Shown in pieces: positions 47,151-56,737 of a stretch of DNA of 64,000 nucleotides (position 1 is the first letter of the stretch; the number at the start of each line of letters is the position of its first letter). Location: positions 372,001 to 436,000 of the forward strand of contig NZ_CP014944.1 of assembly GCF_001767295.1 (NCBI RefSeq), read 5' to 3'. The stretch comes from Colwellia sp. PAMC 20917 (GTDB lineage Bacteria; Pseudomonadota; Gammaproteobacteria; Enterobacterales; Alteromonadaceae). The translations under genes were made by a program, and so were the position numbers. The notes beneath the pieces are model-generated. The model was not told where the DNA came from. It worked only from the letters and a program-made list of their open reading frames with translations, and did not search any database.

Positions 47151-47663
47151 CTAATTATGTAAATGACTACCGGATTCCTTAGGTTTATAATCACGGCTAG
47201 ATGAATGACTGTGTACTAACTTCCAAAAGCCGTCAACTTTTCGAAAAAGAAAGGTTTGATAGCCACTTTTGTCAAACTCACGGCCGTTCTTGTTAACTTT
47301 ACCTTTTACGCGGGTATTGGCAATGGCCCAAGCGAAGCTTTTATTATTACCTTCAAAGTGAATTTCAATATCGCTAAAATGAAGTTTTAAGTATTCAAGG
47401 GCATCTTTCTCAGGTTCAACGTGATGCTCAACTAAAGAATCCAATCCAGCGTTCTGTCCACCACCTTCAATATAGCGAGCACCTTTAAAATCGAGGAAGT
47501 TTTTTCTAAAAGGTGTTCCATCTCCATTTTCCCAGCCATATTTAATGCTCGACAGTATATCGATTATGGCCTGTTTTTCCTTGTCATTATGTTGTTCATC
47601 ACTATGGGCGAAACTAATAAAACTTAAGGTAAGCAGTAAAACTATTGTGATATATTTAATCAT
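47151..47663 (-). CDS. NTF2/SnoaL-like exported protein
   Basis: 170 residues from ATG 47663, chosen for the AAGGA nearby and for the signal peptide it gives ([17 protein letters not shown]). An ORF start at 47738 would overlap the preceding gene. The fold is that of DUF4440/NTF2 proteins: a helix ([20 protein letters not shown]), then beta strands ([35 protein letters not shown]). The C-terminus has SGSHLHN. It follows a similar gene at 47705, suggesting an old tandem duplication. No catalytic function can be assigned. Confidence 0.75.
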   Translation of the reverse strand: MIKYITIVLLLTLSFISFAHSDEQHNDKEKQAIIDILSSIKYGWENGDGTPFRKNFLDFKGARYIEGGGQNAGLDSLVEHHVEPEKDALEYLKLHFSDIEIHFEGNNKSFAWAIANTRVKGKVNKNGREFDKSGYQTFLFRKVDGFWKLVHSHSSSRDYKPKESGSHLHN

Positions 47664-47704
47664 TATTATTATCCTTTTTATCCTTTTATCATTTAATTTA
47701 ATTA

Positions 47705-48190
47705 TTAATTTGACCAATGGATATGAACTATTTTCCATTCACCTTGTTGCTTTTCTAGCACCATAGTCTCCATACCTTCATACTTTAGTTCTTTTCCTTT
47801 GTAAGTCCCCATAGTTTTACTGCGTGACATCGACACAGCGCTGTTACCCATAACTTTTACATTATGCTCTAACGGTTCACTTTTCATAGCAGCAAGGTAT
47901 TTCATATCTGACAACATATGATGGTGAGCGTATTCATCGGCTGAGCGTTCCACTCCACCACCTTCAAAGATTAAAACATCATCTGCCAGTAGCTTCCTCG
48001 CTGTAGTTTGATCATCGGTTTTCAGCGCTAGATGGAATTGCATAACCACTTTTCCGGCAGGTGAATCAACACCGATAAACATTTCAGTTTTTTGACCAGA
48101 ATAATGTTCATTATCTTTCGCAATACTTACATTTCCCCAAAATACTACGACTAAACAGACAATCAACATGGGTATTTTAATTTTTATCAT
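47705..48190 (-). CDS. NTF2/SnoaL-like exported protein, second copy
   Basis: 161 residues with signal ([20 protein letters not shown]). The core matches DUF4440: [40 protein letters not shown], then [17 protein letters not shown]. It shares the EGGG and WK-VH elements with the next gene (47151-47663). Such proteins recur in copper operons with CusCBA in marine Gammaproteobacteria. ATG 48190 is used; a GTG one codon upstream is also possible. Confidence 0.75.
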   Translation of the reverse strand: MIKIKIPMLIVCLVVVFWGNVSIAKDNEHYSGQKTEMFIGVDSPAGKVVMQFHLALKTDDQTTARKLLADDVLIFEGGGVERSADEYAHHHMLSDMKYLAAMKSEPLEHNVKVMGNSAVSMSRSKTMGTYKGKELKYEGMETMVLEKQQGEWKIVHIHWSN

Positions 48191-48223
48191 CACTTATCCC
48201 TTTTTCTTAAATTTAATTAGACA

Positions 48224-48757
48224 TTAATCTATCGCGGTAAGTATTTGGTATTGCTCTGGTGTCAAAGTCGGTAATCGTTTTATAAAAGCAACCATTGCCC
48301 ATATACGTTCATCGTCGTGTGTTTTCCCCCAAGCAGGCATGCCTGATGCCTTAATTCCATGCTTAATCACCCAAAAACTCTTACGATCAGCTTGTGCTGC
48401 ATCGCCGTGTTCGTGCCCTTCATGACTTTCAGGAGAAAGTGATAAGTTAGGTGGTGCGGGATACAAGCCTACGCTCAGATCACTCTCACGCTGACCAGGC
48501 TTTAAATGGCAACTAGAGCACATAAATTCGTAGTCATTGCCTCCTGTTAATAACAGTTCAGGAGCACTTAAATCAGGTACATCAATAGCTTGAGCTGATT
48601 TTTTTATAGAGTTTTCTCTGGTTTCTTCTAAAAGCCAGTGGACCAAATCACTATGAGGCTCATCAGCCGCAACATCAACTACACCTGAATACATCACCGT
48701 AGCCGCTGCACCTATACCTAATACAGCAAATAGTAATAATGATTTAATAATTTTCAT
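48224..48757 (-). CDS. Monohaem cytochrome c, membrane-anchored or exported
   Basis: 177 residues from ATG 48757. The N-terminal helix (IIKSLLLFAVLGIGAAATVM) can serve as signal or anchor. The haem motif is C80-S-S-C83-H84 and the likely axial Met is in IKASGMPAWGKTH. A His-rich insert (SPESHEGHEHGDAAQ) may bind metal. It is 27 bases after the NTF2-like gene and 60 before the Met/His repeat gene in one operon. Its C-terminal IWAMVAFIKRLPTLTPEQY is typical of small cytochromes c. Confidence 0.85.
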   Translation of the reverse strand: MKIIKSLLLFAVLGIGAAATVMYSGVVDVAADEPHSDLVHWLLEETRENSIKKSAQAIDVPDLSAPELLLTGGNDYEFMCSSCHLKPGQRESDLSVGLYPAPPNLSLSPESHEGHEHGDAAQADRKSFWVIKHGIKASGMPAWGKTHDDERIWAMVAFIKRLPTLTPEQYQILTAID

Positions 48758-48816
48758 ATGCTTTCCTTTAAGCAAAAAGCCACCTAACACAGACGCTAAG
48801 TGGCTATTTGAGTTAA

Positions 48817-49146
48817 TTAATGGTTATGTTCGTTATCACCATCTTTCTTTTTCGTTTTTTGCTCAGTTTTTTTCATTTTACTGTGATCCATTTTACTATG
48901 ATCCATCTTACTGTGATCCATCTTACTATGATCCATTTTATCTTTTGACTTCTCAGCCTGCTTCATACATTTTTTCATCATAGCGATAGCGACAGGATCT
49001 TTCATATCCATCTTGCTGTGATCCATTTTGCTACAATCAGCTTTTTTAGCCTTTTTGACATGCAATTTAGGATCATGTGCTGTAGCTGCCATTGATAAAG
49101 TGATGGCTGGTATTAATACCAAAGCTATTTTTGTTAAAGTTTTCAT
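48817..49146 (-). CDS. Met/His pentapeptide-repeat metal-binding protein
   Basis: 109 residues with a signal peptide (TKIALVLIPAITLSMAATA). The mature protein consists mainly of the pentapeptide KMDHS: one copy near residues 40-45, then four in tandem near 71-90, with extra Cys (DCSKMD, KKCMKQ) and a terminal NEHNH. Spaced Met and His suit Cu(I)/Ag(I) binding in the periplasm. The rest is Lys-rich. It lies between the PepSY reductase and a cytochrome c in the Cus operon, so a copper sponge or shuttle is likely. Confidence 0.85.
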   Translation of the reverse strand: MKTLTKIALVLIPAITLSMAATAHDPKLHVKKAKKADCSKMDHSKMDMKDPVAIAMMKKCMKQAEKSKDKMDHSKMDHSKMDHSKMDHSKMKKTEQKTKKKDGDNEHNH

Positions 49147-49178
49147 GGTTTACTCCTAGGTTAATAAATTATTAAGGG

Positions 49179-51044
49179 TTATTGTGTAAATTCATCAAAT
49201 GCAATATTGCTTGCATCTACATTCTTTGTTTTCAGTAAATCAATGGTTGTACTCATCATGTCTGGTGGTCCACACAAATAAAATTCAACATTATTTATTT
49301 GACTGATACCTTCAATTTGTAATTTTAAAAGCTCTTGAACATAGCCTTTTGCTCCCGTCCATTCAGCCGATGGTTGCGATAACACCGGAAAATAATTAAA
49401 GTTGGCAAATTGTTTAGCTAATTGAAAGAATTCACTTTGGTACAACAAATCATCCTCCGTTCTAGCACCATAGAAAAAGTAAATATCCCTTTTAATTATG
49501 CGTCCTTTTTCAGCCTTACTTTCAAAATAAGTTAATTGTTCTTCAATCAAAGATTTGAGCGGTGCCATACCTGAGCCTGCACCGACTAGTATCATTGTTT
49601 TATTGCTAAGTGGTTTCGCACAAAAATATTCAAAGGGTCCAACCGCGTCGATTGTTTGTCCTAAAGCTAAGTTACATAAATAACTTGAACCAACACCTGG
49701 CAATATACTTCTGTTCGGCGCATTTTGAATTTTAATGGTAAAGACCAATTCTTCTGCACCACCGTCATTTTCACCTTTACCATTAGCTAAGGAATAGTTA
49801 CGACTACAGGCTTTATGCTCATATTCTAAATGGTCAATGTGATGCCAATGAGGCTTTAACTTTTCCGGTAACCGTTGTGGAATAGAGACACCTTTGGCAG
49901 CCGGTATGAAAAATTGCATATGCGCTCCTGCTTTAAAAGCAAGTTTATTACCGCCTACTATTTTAAAGCGAAGCTCTTTGATAAATGGGCTGATAAACTC
50001 ACTGCTCGTTAGTTCAAGTAAATGCTTTTTCGCTTTCGTGACATCAACAAGGGTTAGCCGCTCAATTTCAGTGCCATTATGCTGGCAAGCTAAACGAAAA
50101 CCTTGCTGCAATTCATCAGTTGTAAATTGGGTAGAGTCTGCCGAAGTAACTCTAACCCTTTTATCAAGCAGTACTTTACACTGGCCACAGGTGCCACCGC
50201 CGCCACACGTTGACGACAAAAAAATGTCATGTTCAATTAAGCCGTCCAGTAAGTTTGTTTTAGTCGATACATCAATTTCTCCCATTGACTGGTGATGCTT
50301 ATCAAACAATGCTAATTTGCGTTTTTTTCGCCCTAAGGTGACTTTATATTGACCATTAAAGGCCAATTCAATTGTCCAAATTAAACCTGTTAAAGAAAAG
50401 AATAACGTGAAGATAGCAAAAACAATGTTTTGAACATTATTAAAACTGCCTTCACTACCATAATCCATAAAATGCAGCATGAAGAAAATATCAACAAAAC
50501 GCTTATCATCATTACTATGCTTAATAATACGTCCTGAGCCAGCATCTATGTAAACACTAGTATTAATGTGATCAGCATAATTTATTTGCCAAACATGGTT
50601 TTTTTCACGCGGTATATCGTCATAAGGCGGAGATAACTTAATGGCTCTTTTAATAGCTCCCTGGCCATTATAAGAAGATTGCGCCAGCTTTGTTGCTATT
50701 GCCTCATCAATGAGGACAGGCTCTCCCGTATAAGCATCAACTAAAGAATAATTGTTGATAAAGTGGCTATATAGTCCCTTTTGATGGGTTAACAAATAAT
50801 AAGGTTGAGCTAACAAAGATATTTGTTTTAATGATACTGACCGCTTAGATCTAGACAGCACCAGTTGAGGCTCAACTAATCGGCTTATATCAACCTGCGC
50901 GATAGTTGGACGTTGACGAAATTGATTACCCGATGCCTTTTCATGATCCATTAGATTGAAATATAAGCCAGTACCTAACCAAATGAATAGTTGCAATCCG
51001 ACCAATAACGACAACCACTTATGCAGTTTTTTAAGGAGTAACAT
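49179..51044 (-). CDS. PepSY membrane domain fused to a 2Fe-2S/FAD/NAD reductase
   Basis: 621 residues. Residues 1-235 are a PepSY-associated membrane domain (LHKWLSLLVGLQLFIWLGTG; second helix IVFAIFTLFFSLTGLIWTI). A plant-type ferredoxin follows with STCGGGGTCGQCK near 277-289 and a fourth Cys near 320. FAD and NAD domains of the NqrF/ferredoxin-reductase type complete it (ACSRNYSLANG, ILVGAGSGMAPLKSLIEEQ, FYLCGPPDMM). It should take electrons from NAD(P)H to a periplasmic or membrane acceptor, perhaps Cu(II), ferric complexes or the cytochromes encoded nearby. It overlaps the next PepSY gene by one base. Confidence 0.88.
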   Translation of the reverse strand: MLLLKKLHKWLSLLVGLQLFIWLGTGLYFNLMDHEKASGNQFRQRPTIAQVDISRLVEPQLVLSRSKRSVSLKQISLLAQPYYLLTHQKGLYSHFINNYSLVDAYTGEPVLIDEAIATKLAQSSYNGQGAIKRAIKLSPPYDDIPREKNHVWQINYADHINTSVYIDAGSGRIIKHSNDDKRFVDIFFMLHFMDYGSEGSFNNVQNIVFAIFTLFFSLTGLIWTIELAFNGQYKVTLGRKKRKLALFDKHHQSMGEIDVSTKTNLLDGLIEHDIFLSSTCGGGGTCGQCKVLLDKRVRVTSADSTQFTTDELQQGFRLACQHNGTEIERLTLVDVTKAKKHLLELTSSEFISPFIKELRFKIVGGNKLAFKAGAHMQFFIPAAKGVSIPQRLPEKLKPHWHHIDHLEYEHKACSRNYSLANGKGENDGGAEELVFTIKIQNAPNRSILPGVGSSYLCNLALGQTIDAVGPFEYFCAKPLSNKTMILVGAGSGMAPLKSLIEEQLTYFESKAEKGRIIKRDIYFFYGARTEDDLLYQSEFFQLAKQFANFNYFPVLSQPSAEWTGAKGYVQELLKLQIEGISQINNVEFYLCGPPDMMSTTIDLLKTKNVDASNIAFDEFTQ

Positions 51045-51787
51045 TATTTTGCTTCTCCTGTAATTTCTTTAGCAAAACGGGCTGCGTTTGTAGTGTTTTT
51101 TGCTCGGTTTTTAAAAATAACAAAGTAACTTAATACTCCACCAAATATTGATGCCAATATCGAAAATAAGGTGAACCAAAACAATAGTTGATTACTCGGA
51201 TCTTCATCTTCGTAATCCATCACATGCAAGCTAAACATTAAATCAAAGATACGCCAAAATTCATGTCGTTTACTGACAAGTTTCCCCGTCTGAGCTGAAA
51301 CATAAATCGAAGGGTTGCCAAAATCATCAAAGTTAACTCGCCAAGCGGGTAAAGCTCGACGACTCAATTCAAATGGCGGATTTTCTTGAATAAGTTCAAC
51401 TTCTGCCACGCCTCCTTTACCACTATAATAATGTTGAGCGGCTCGGATCGCGGATACCTCATTTAACGGAGAAAGCTGCTGGCCCGTTTGAGCATCAACG
51501 AGATATTTATTATCCCCTTGCTTAAAACGATAAACAGCTTGATCAATGAAAACCTCAACTTCTATGCTTTCGGCATCGGGGTATTGCTGACGTAGTTTTG
51601 AGAACGGATAAGTAATAGTATCTGCATCAAGTTTAGTTTGGTGATTAACCACCAAACTATCACCATGAATATAGTCAATATCAAATATCACCATATAGGC
51701 TCCTGATATTGACCAGATCAAAAACTGAAGGCCCAAAAACAACATTAACCATTTATGAAATTTACGGCTAGTTTTTAATAACTTCAT
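51044..51787 (-). CDS. PepSY-domain membrane protein
   Basis: 247 residues: an N-terminal helix (FHKWLMLFLGLQFLIWSISG), a periplasmic PepSY part of about 150 residues (VDAQTGQQLSPLNEVSAIRA, AQHYYSGKGGVAEVELI) and a C-terminal helix (LFWFTLFSILASIFGGVLSY). It aligns by eye with the N-terminal third of the adjacent reductase fusion (same HKWL, AQ-YSGKG and HVMDYEDED-like LHFMDYGSEG blocks), so the pair arose by duplication. It probably forms a complex with that reductase. Starts 5 bases after cusA. Confidence 0.85.
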   Translation of the reverse strand: MKLLKTSRKFHKWLMLFLGLQFLIWSISGAYMVIFDIDYIHGDSLVVNHQTKLDADTITYPFSKLRQQYPDAESIEVEVFIDQAVYRFKQGDNKYLVDAQTGQQLSPLNEVSAIRAAQHYYSGKGGVAEVELIQENPPFELSRRALPAWRVNFDDFGNPSIYVSAQTGKLVSKRHEFWRIFDLMFSLHVMDYEDEDPSNQLLFWFTLFSILASIFGGVLSYFVIFKNRAKNTTNAARFAKEITGEAK

Positions 51788-51791
51788 ATTG

Positions 51792-54700
51792 TTATGCCTT
51801 CTTTGCCGTACTTTTTACCGATGACGAGCGCCATAAATAATACAACGTAGGTAAAACAAGTAATGTCAAAATAACCGCACTCAACATTCCACCTACCATA
51901 GGTGCAGCAATTCTGCTCATCACTTCAGAGCCTGTACCTGTGCCATATAAAATCGGTAATAAACCAATAATGACTGTACCTGCGGTCATCATTACTGGGC
52001 GAACACGCATGCCAGCACCATATAATACCGCCTGAAAAACATCCGCTTTTATTGTGGTAATACCTTGTTCTTGATGTTTTTTAAGCATGTCTCGATAAGA
52101 TTGGTTTAAATAAACCAACATAATCACGCCAATTTCTACTGCAACACCTGCTAAGGCTATAAATCCCACCCCGACAGCAACGGAAAAATTGAAACCTTCA
52201 AGGTACATTAACCAAATACTGCCTACCATCGCGAGCGGCAACGTCCCCATAATCATTGCGACTTCAATAACATTTCTAAAATTTAAGTACAGGAGAATAA
52301 CAATGATGAATAAGGTAAGCGGTACCACGTAAGTCAGTTTTGCTTTTGCACGTTCCATGTATTCGTATTGCCCTGCCCAAGCAATAGAATACCCCGTTGG
52401 CAGTGATAACTTATCAGTAACCACTTTTTTGGCTGACTCAACATAAGTGCCAACATCAACGCCTTCAATATCAATAAATGCCCAACCATTTAAACGGGCA
52501 TTTTCAGATTTTATGCCTGGAGGTCCATCTTCAACAAAAATATTGGCCACATCGCCAAGAGAAATGCGCTGCCTATTAGGCGTAACAATCGGTAGTAATG
52601 ATAATTGCTCAGGAGAGTTTCGATAATCTTGAGGGTAACGTAAATTCACCGGATAACGCTCTAACCCTTCAATGGTTTGAGTAACATTTATGCCGCCAAT
52701 AGCGGTAGCAATAACTTGTTGTATATCACTAATATTTAAACCATAACGAGCCGCTTTGGCCCGCTGAATATCCACATTAATGTAACGTCCTCCTGCGACA
52801 CGCTCTGAATATACTGAGGCGGTGCCTGGCACATCTTGTAAGATATTTTCAAGTTGTTGACCAATATCTTGGATAACATTGAGTTTAGGTCCAGCTATTT
52901 TAATACCTACTGGCGTTTTAATCCCCGTTGCGAGCATATCAATACGTGTTTTTATTGGCATAACCCAAGCATTGGTTAACCCAGGAATGTTAACTAGCCC
53001 ATCAAACTCTGCTTTTAAACTATCGGTGGTAATACCTTCTCGCCATTCACTTTGAGGCTTTAATTGGATAAATGTTTCGATCATCGTCAAAGGCGCCGGA
53101 TCAGTCGCTGTTTCAGCACGCCCAACTTTCCCAAAGGCAGTTTCAACTTCTGGCACCGTTTTAATTAACTTATTAGTATGTTGCAATAATTGACGAGCTT
53201 CGCCAATAGAGATCCCTGGATAAGTAGTTGGCATATACATCAAATCGCCTTCATCAAGTGGAGGGATAAACTCACTACCAATTTTATCTAGTGGGTATAA
53301 ACCAATAGCAAACACAGCTAGTGCAGCAACAAGTGTCACTTTAGGAAAATTTAACACCGCTTTTAGTGCAGGCATATACATGGCTGTGAGAAATCGATTC
53401 ACGGGGTTTTTTTGTTCTGGAAGCACTTTACCACGAATAAAGTAGCCCATTAATACGGGTACTAAAGTAATCGCTAATGCCGCAGAAGCCGCCATGGCAT
53501 AAGTTTTGGTATACGCTAATGGCGAGAACATTCGTCCTTCTTGTGCTTCTAAGGTAAACACAGGAATAAAACTAACGGTGATTATCATCAAGCTAAAAAA
53601 TAATGCTGGACCTACTTCTGTAGCGGCATCGGCGACAATACGCCAACGATTATCCTTGCTCAGTGGAGTCCGTTCCATATGCTTGTGCATATTCTCTATC
53701 ATCACAATAGCACCATCTACCATTGCGCCAATAGCAATAGCAATGCCCCCTAATGACATAATATTAGCGTTCAATCCTTGAGCATGCATCACAGCAAAGG
53801 CGGTTAAAATGCCAACAGGGATACTGAAAATAACCACTAAAGAAGAGCGTAAATGAAACAAGAAAACCAAACATACAAGCGCAACAACAATAAATTCTTC
53901 TACTAACTTATCGGCTAGGTTATCGACCGACCGTTCAATAAGGGCGGAGCGGTCATAAACTGTCACAATTTCTACACCATCGGGTAAACCCGCTTTAAGC
54001 TCCTCAAGTTTTGTTTTAACGCGTGCGATCACTTCTTGTGCATTCTCTCCAAAGCGCATCACAATGATGCCACCAACGGTTTCACCTTCACCATTAAGCT
54101 CGGCAATACCGCGACGCATTTGTGGTCCCGTACCAATGTCAGCAACATCTTTAAGCAATAAAGGGGTACCATTTTGGTTTACCCCTAAAGGTATATTTTC
54201 TAAATCGTCAACACCTTTCAAATAGCCTGTAGCTCTGACCATATATTCAGCTTCAGCCATTTCAACCACAGAGGCTCCAATCTCTTGATTTCCTTGCTTT
54301 ATCGCTGTTTGGATCATTGAAAGCGGAATACCAAAAGCTCTTAACTTATCGGGGTCCACTTGTATTTGGTATTGTTTGACCATTCCGCCAAGGGCAGCAA
54401 CTTCAGAAACCCCTTTTACCGCTTGTAATTCATATTTTAAAAACCAATCTTGAACACTACGTAATTGGCTCAAATCATGTTGGCCTGTTTTATCGACTAA
54501 CGCGTAAAGATATACCCAGCCAACGCCTGTTGCATCAGGCCCGAGTTGAGGTCTAGCTTCTGTTGGTAGACTAGGTGCTACTTGACTCAAATACTCAAGT
54601 ACTCGTGACCGCGCCCAATATAAATCTGTATCTTCATCAAAGATGACATAAACATAAGAGTCACCAAAGAATGAAAAACCACGTACCGTTTCAGCACCTG

Positions 54701-54929
54701 GTACTGACAGCATTGCAGTTGTTAATGGATAAGTCACCTGATCTTCAACCACTTGCGGGGCTTGTCCTGGGTAACTGGTTTTAATAATTACCTGAACATC
54801 TGATAAATCAGGTAAGGCATCTATTGGGGTATTCTTTACTGCATATAGCCCCACACCGACAAGAATGGCGGTGGCTAACAATACGAAAAATCGATTACCT
54901 ATAGACCAACGAATGATAGAAGCTATCAT
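51792..54929 (-). CDS. cusA: Cu/Ag efflux RND transporter, inner-membrane pump
   Basis: 1045 residues, standard for heavy-metal RND pumps. Recognised: IIRWSIGNRFFVLLATAILV start, DLSDVQVIIKTSYPGQAPQV, the conserved GGIAIAIGAMVDGAIVMIEN in helix 4, EFIPPLDEGDLMYMPTTYPG and 12 membrane helices. Methionines in the periplasmic cleft (MPIKTRIDMLATGIKTPVG) fit the Cus rather than Czc branch. With CusB and CusC it expels Cu(I) or Ag(I) across both membranes. It follows cusB by 17 bases in the operon. Confidence 0.93.
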   Translation of the reverse strand: MIASIIRWSIGNRFFVLLATAILVGVGLYAVKNTPIDALPDLSDVQVIIKTSYPGQAPQVVEDQVTYPLTTAMLSVPGAETVRGFSFFGDSYVYVIFDEDTDLYWARSRVLEYLSQVAPSLPTEARPQLGPDATGVGWVYLYALVDKTGQHDLSQLRSVQDWFLKYELQAVKGVSEVAALGGMVKQYQIQVDPDKLRAFGIPLSMIQTAIKQGNQEIGASVVEMAEAEYMVRATGYLKGVDDLENIPLGVNQNGTPLLLKDVADIGTGPQMRRGIAELNGEGETVGGIIVMRFGENAQEVIARVKTKLEELKAGLPDGVEIVTVYDRSALIERSVDNLADKLVEEFIVVALVCLVFLFHLRSSLVVIFSIPVGILTAFAVMHAQGLNANIMSLGGIAIAIGAMVDGAIVMIENMHKHMERTPLSKDNRWRIVADAATEVGPALFFSLMIITVSFIPVFTLEAQEGRMFSPLAYTKTYAMAASAALAITLVPVLMGYFIRGKVLPEQKNPVNRFLTAMYMPALKAVLNFPKVTLVAALAVFAIGLYPLDKIGSEFIPPLDEGDLMYMPTTYPGISIGEARQLLQHTNKLIKTVPEVETAFGKVGRAETATDPAPLTMIETFIQLKPQSEWREGITTDSLKAEFDGLVNIPGLTNAWVMPIKTRIDMLATGIKTPVGIKIAGPKLNVIQDIGQQLENILQDVPGTASVYSERVAGGRYINVDIQRAKAARYGLNISDIQQVIATAIGGINVTQTIEGLERYPVNLRYPQDYRNSPEQLSLLPIVTPNRQRISLGDVANIFVEDGPPGIKSENARLNGWAFIDIEGVDVGTYVESAKKVVTDKLSLPTGYSIAWAGQYEYMERAKAKLTYVVPLTLFIIVILLYLNFRNVIEVAMIMGTLPLAMVGSIWLMYLEGFNFSVAVGVGFIALAGVAVEIGVIMLVYLNQSYRDMLKKHQEQGITTIKADVFQAVLYGAGMRVRPVMMTAGTVIIGLLPILYGTGTGSEVMSRIAAPMVGGMLSAVILTLLVLPTLYYLWRSSSVKSTAKKA

Positions 54930-54946
54930 AATAATTAACTCCTATA

Positions 54947-56737
54947 TTAGTGGTTTGAGTGGTCGACAGCATCAGCACCAGAAACAGGTACTAATGGTGA
55001 AATATCATTGATGATAAAATTGCCATCTCTAATTTCAAAGGTAAATTTAACGTCCATTCCTTGGCTAAGCCCAGCCAAACTCACGCCATCATCGGTAATA
55101 AAATCTACTGTTGCCGCAGGTCTATTCCATTTTTCAATGGCAGAACGACTAATATTAATCATTCCATGATCTATCATTAATGAATTTATCTTTCCCGTCA
55201 CTGTTGCAAAAGAAGTGTTAGAGCTGGCTTCAATGCTATTATCAGTCGCGTTAATGTCACCATCATCTGGCACATGGATGTTACTCACTTGATAATCACC
55301 ATTTGATGTTTTAGTTATTTCCACGTGTAAGCTAAGACCTTCTTTAAGTTGTGATAAATCTACAGAGTCTGTAGAGATGAAGTCCATTGTCATTTCTGGC
55401 CAGCCCCACTCAGGGATAGGGGCATGTATTAACGTCAACATTTTATGATTGGCCATCACACTTTGTATTTGAGCTGAAACCCACACAGAAGCAGGAACTG
55501 AATCATCTATTTTTGATTCATCATGGTTCATCCGTTTAAAATCAGATGACTTGCTTGATTCTGAATCCAATAAAAATTGCGCAGAGCTAACGATTTTTTC
55601 ACCATCGCTGAGTCCTTCAAGTATCTCTACACTTTCATTATCATAACGACCCACTTTAACAATCACTGACTTAAAGCTTCCCTCGCCTAAAGCGAGAACA
55701 ACTCTATCTTGGGTACCAGTCCTAATAAGTGCTTCTTTAGGGATAAGTAACGCTTGTTCATCACTCGTTTGATGAATAGTTATTTGAGCAAACATATTAG
55801 GTTTAAAGTCACCGTTTTCATTTTTAAAACGTATACGTACTTTCACTGTGCGTGTTTTTTGATCAAGTGTCGGATAGATGAAGTCCACTTGTCCTTGCCA
55901 AATTTTCCCCGGTAAATAATCCAACGTCATCGTAATCGGTGCTCCTGTCTTGACTTGTCCTGCCTGTCTTTCAAAAACTTCACCTTCAATCCAAACTTCT
56001 GATAAATCAACAATTGACATAAGGGTTGAACCAGGTTTAACAAAAAAGCCTTCACGTATCTTTAAGTTTTCGACAACACCATTTTGAGGCGAATAGAAAG
56101 TAATGGTTTGTTGAACTTTTTTAGTTTCCTTCAACTTCTCAATAGCGGATTTAGGCAATTGCAATGCGGCCAATCGGTTTTCAGCAGCGCTGATTAACCT
56201 ATTGTTTTTACGATCCAGTGCTAATAATAGTTCTTCTTGAGCATTAACTAACGCAGGAGAATATATATCGTATAAAGGCTGATTCTTCTTAACAGGGTCA
56301 CCAACTGCCTTAACGTATAATTTTTCTATCCAACCTTCAACTCGCGGATGAATATGAACTAACTTATCCTCATCGTAGGTAACATATCCGACTGTATTTA
56401 TTTCTGTATGTAATGACTTATAGCTAGCTGTTGACGTTCTAACACCTAAGTTATTCACTACATCAGGAGAAATCCGGATGGTTCCTGGGCCTTCATCAGG
56501 TCCTTTACCACCATCATCATAAACAGGTACTAAATCCATGCCCATAGGTGATTTACCAGGCTTATCTCTTTTATAATTTGCATCCATCGGTGCAACCCAA
56601 TATTGCGGTTTTTTTTCTTCAGATACCGCATTTATACCTTGTTTATTCCCTGATGGAATTAACACAGTGTAGGCTCCAAAAGTTAGGATTCCCCCGATAA
56701 TCATGCCTATAATGATAGGTTTAATATTATTGCTCAT
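54947..56737 (-). CDS. cusB: Cus-type periplasmic adaptor with two C-terminal CusF-like domains
   Basis: 596 residues, longer than the usual 400. After a signal anchor there is a metal-binding HMBD (YWVAPMDANYKRDKPGKSPM), then the adaptor body (TEINTVGYVTYDEDKLVHIH; IVDLSEVWIEGEVFERQAGQ). At 416-480 lies a CusF-like domain with His/Trp/Met ligands intact (NHKMLTLIHAPIPEWGWPEM, then TM). A second at 515-582 (DHGMINISRSAIEKWNRPAA) has lost the Trp and both Met. The fusion would hand metal to the pump without a separate CusF. One-base overlap with cusC. Confidence 0.92.
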   Translation of the reverse strand: MSNNIKPIIIGMIIGGILTFGAYTVLIPSGNKQGINAVSEEKKPQYWVAPMDANYKRDKPGKSPMGMDLVPVYDDGGKGPDEGPGTIRISPDVVNNLGVRTSTASYKSLHTEINTVGYVTYDEDKLVHIHPRVEGWIEKLYVKAVGDPVKKNQPLYDIYSPALVNAQEELLLALDRKNNRLISAAENRLAALQLPKSAIEKLKETKKVQQTITFYSPQNGVVENLKIREGFFVKPGSTLMSIVDLSEVWIEGEVFERQAGQVKTGAPITMTLDYLPGKIWQGQVDFIYPTLDQKTRTVKVRIRFKNENGDFKPNMFAQITIHQTSDEQALLIPKEALIRTGTQDRVVLALGEGSFKSVIVKVGRYDNESVEILEGLSDGEKIVSSAQFLLDSESSKSSDFKRMNHDESKIDDSVPASVWVSAQIQSVMANHKMLTLIHAPIPEWGWPEMTMDFISTDSVDLSQLKEGLSLHVEITKTSNGDYQVSNIHVPDDGDINATDNSIEASSNTSFATVTGKINSLMIDHGMINISRSAIEKWNRPAATVDFITDDGVSLAGLSQGMDVKFTFEIRDGNFIINDISPLVPVSGADAVDHSNH

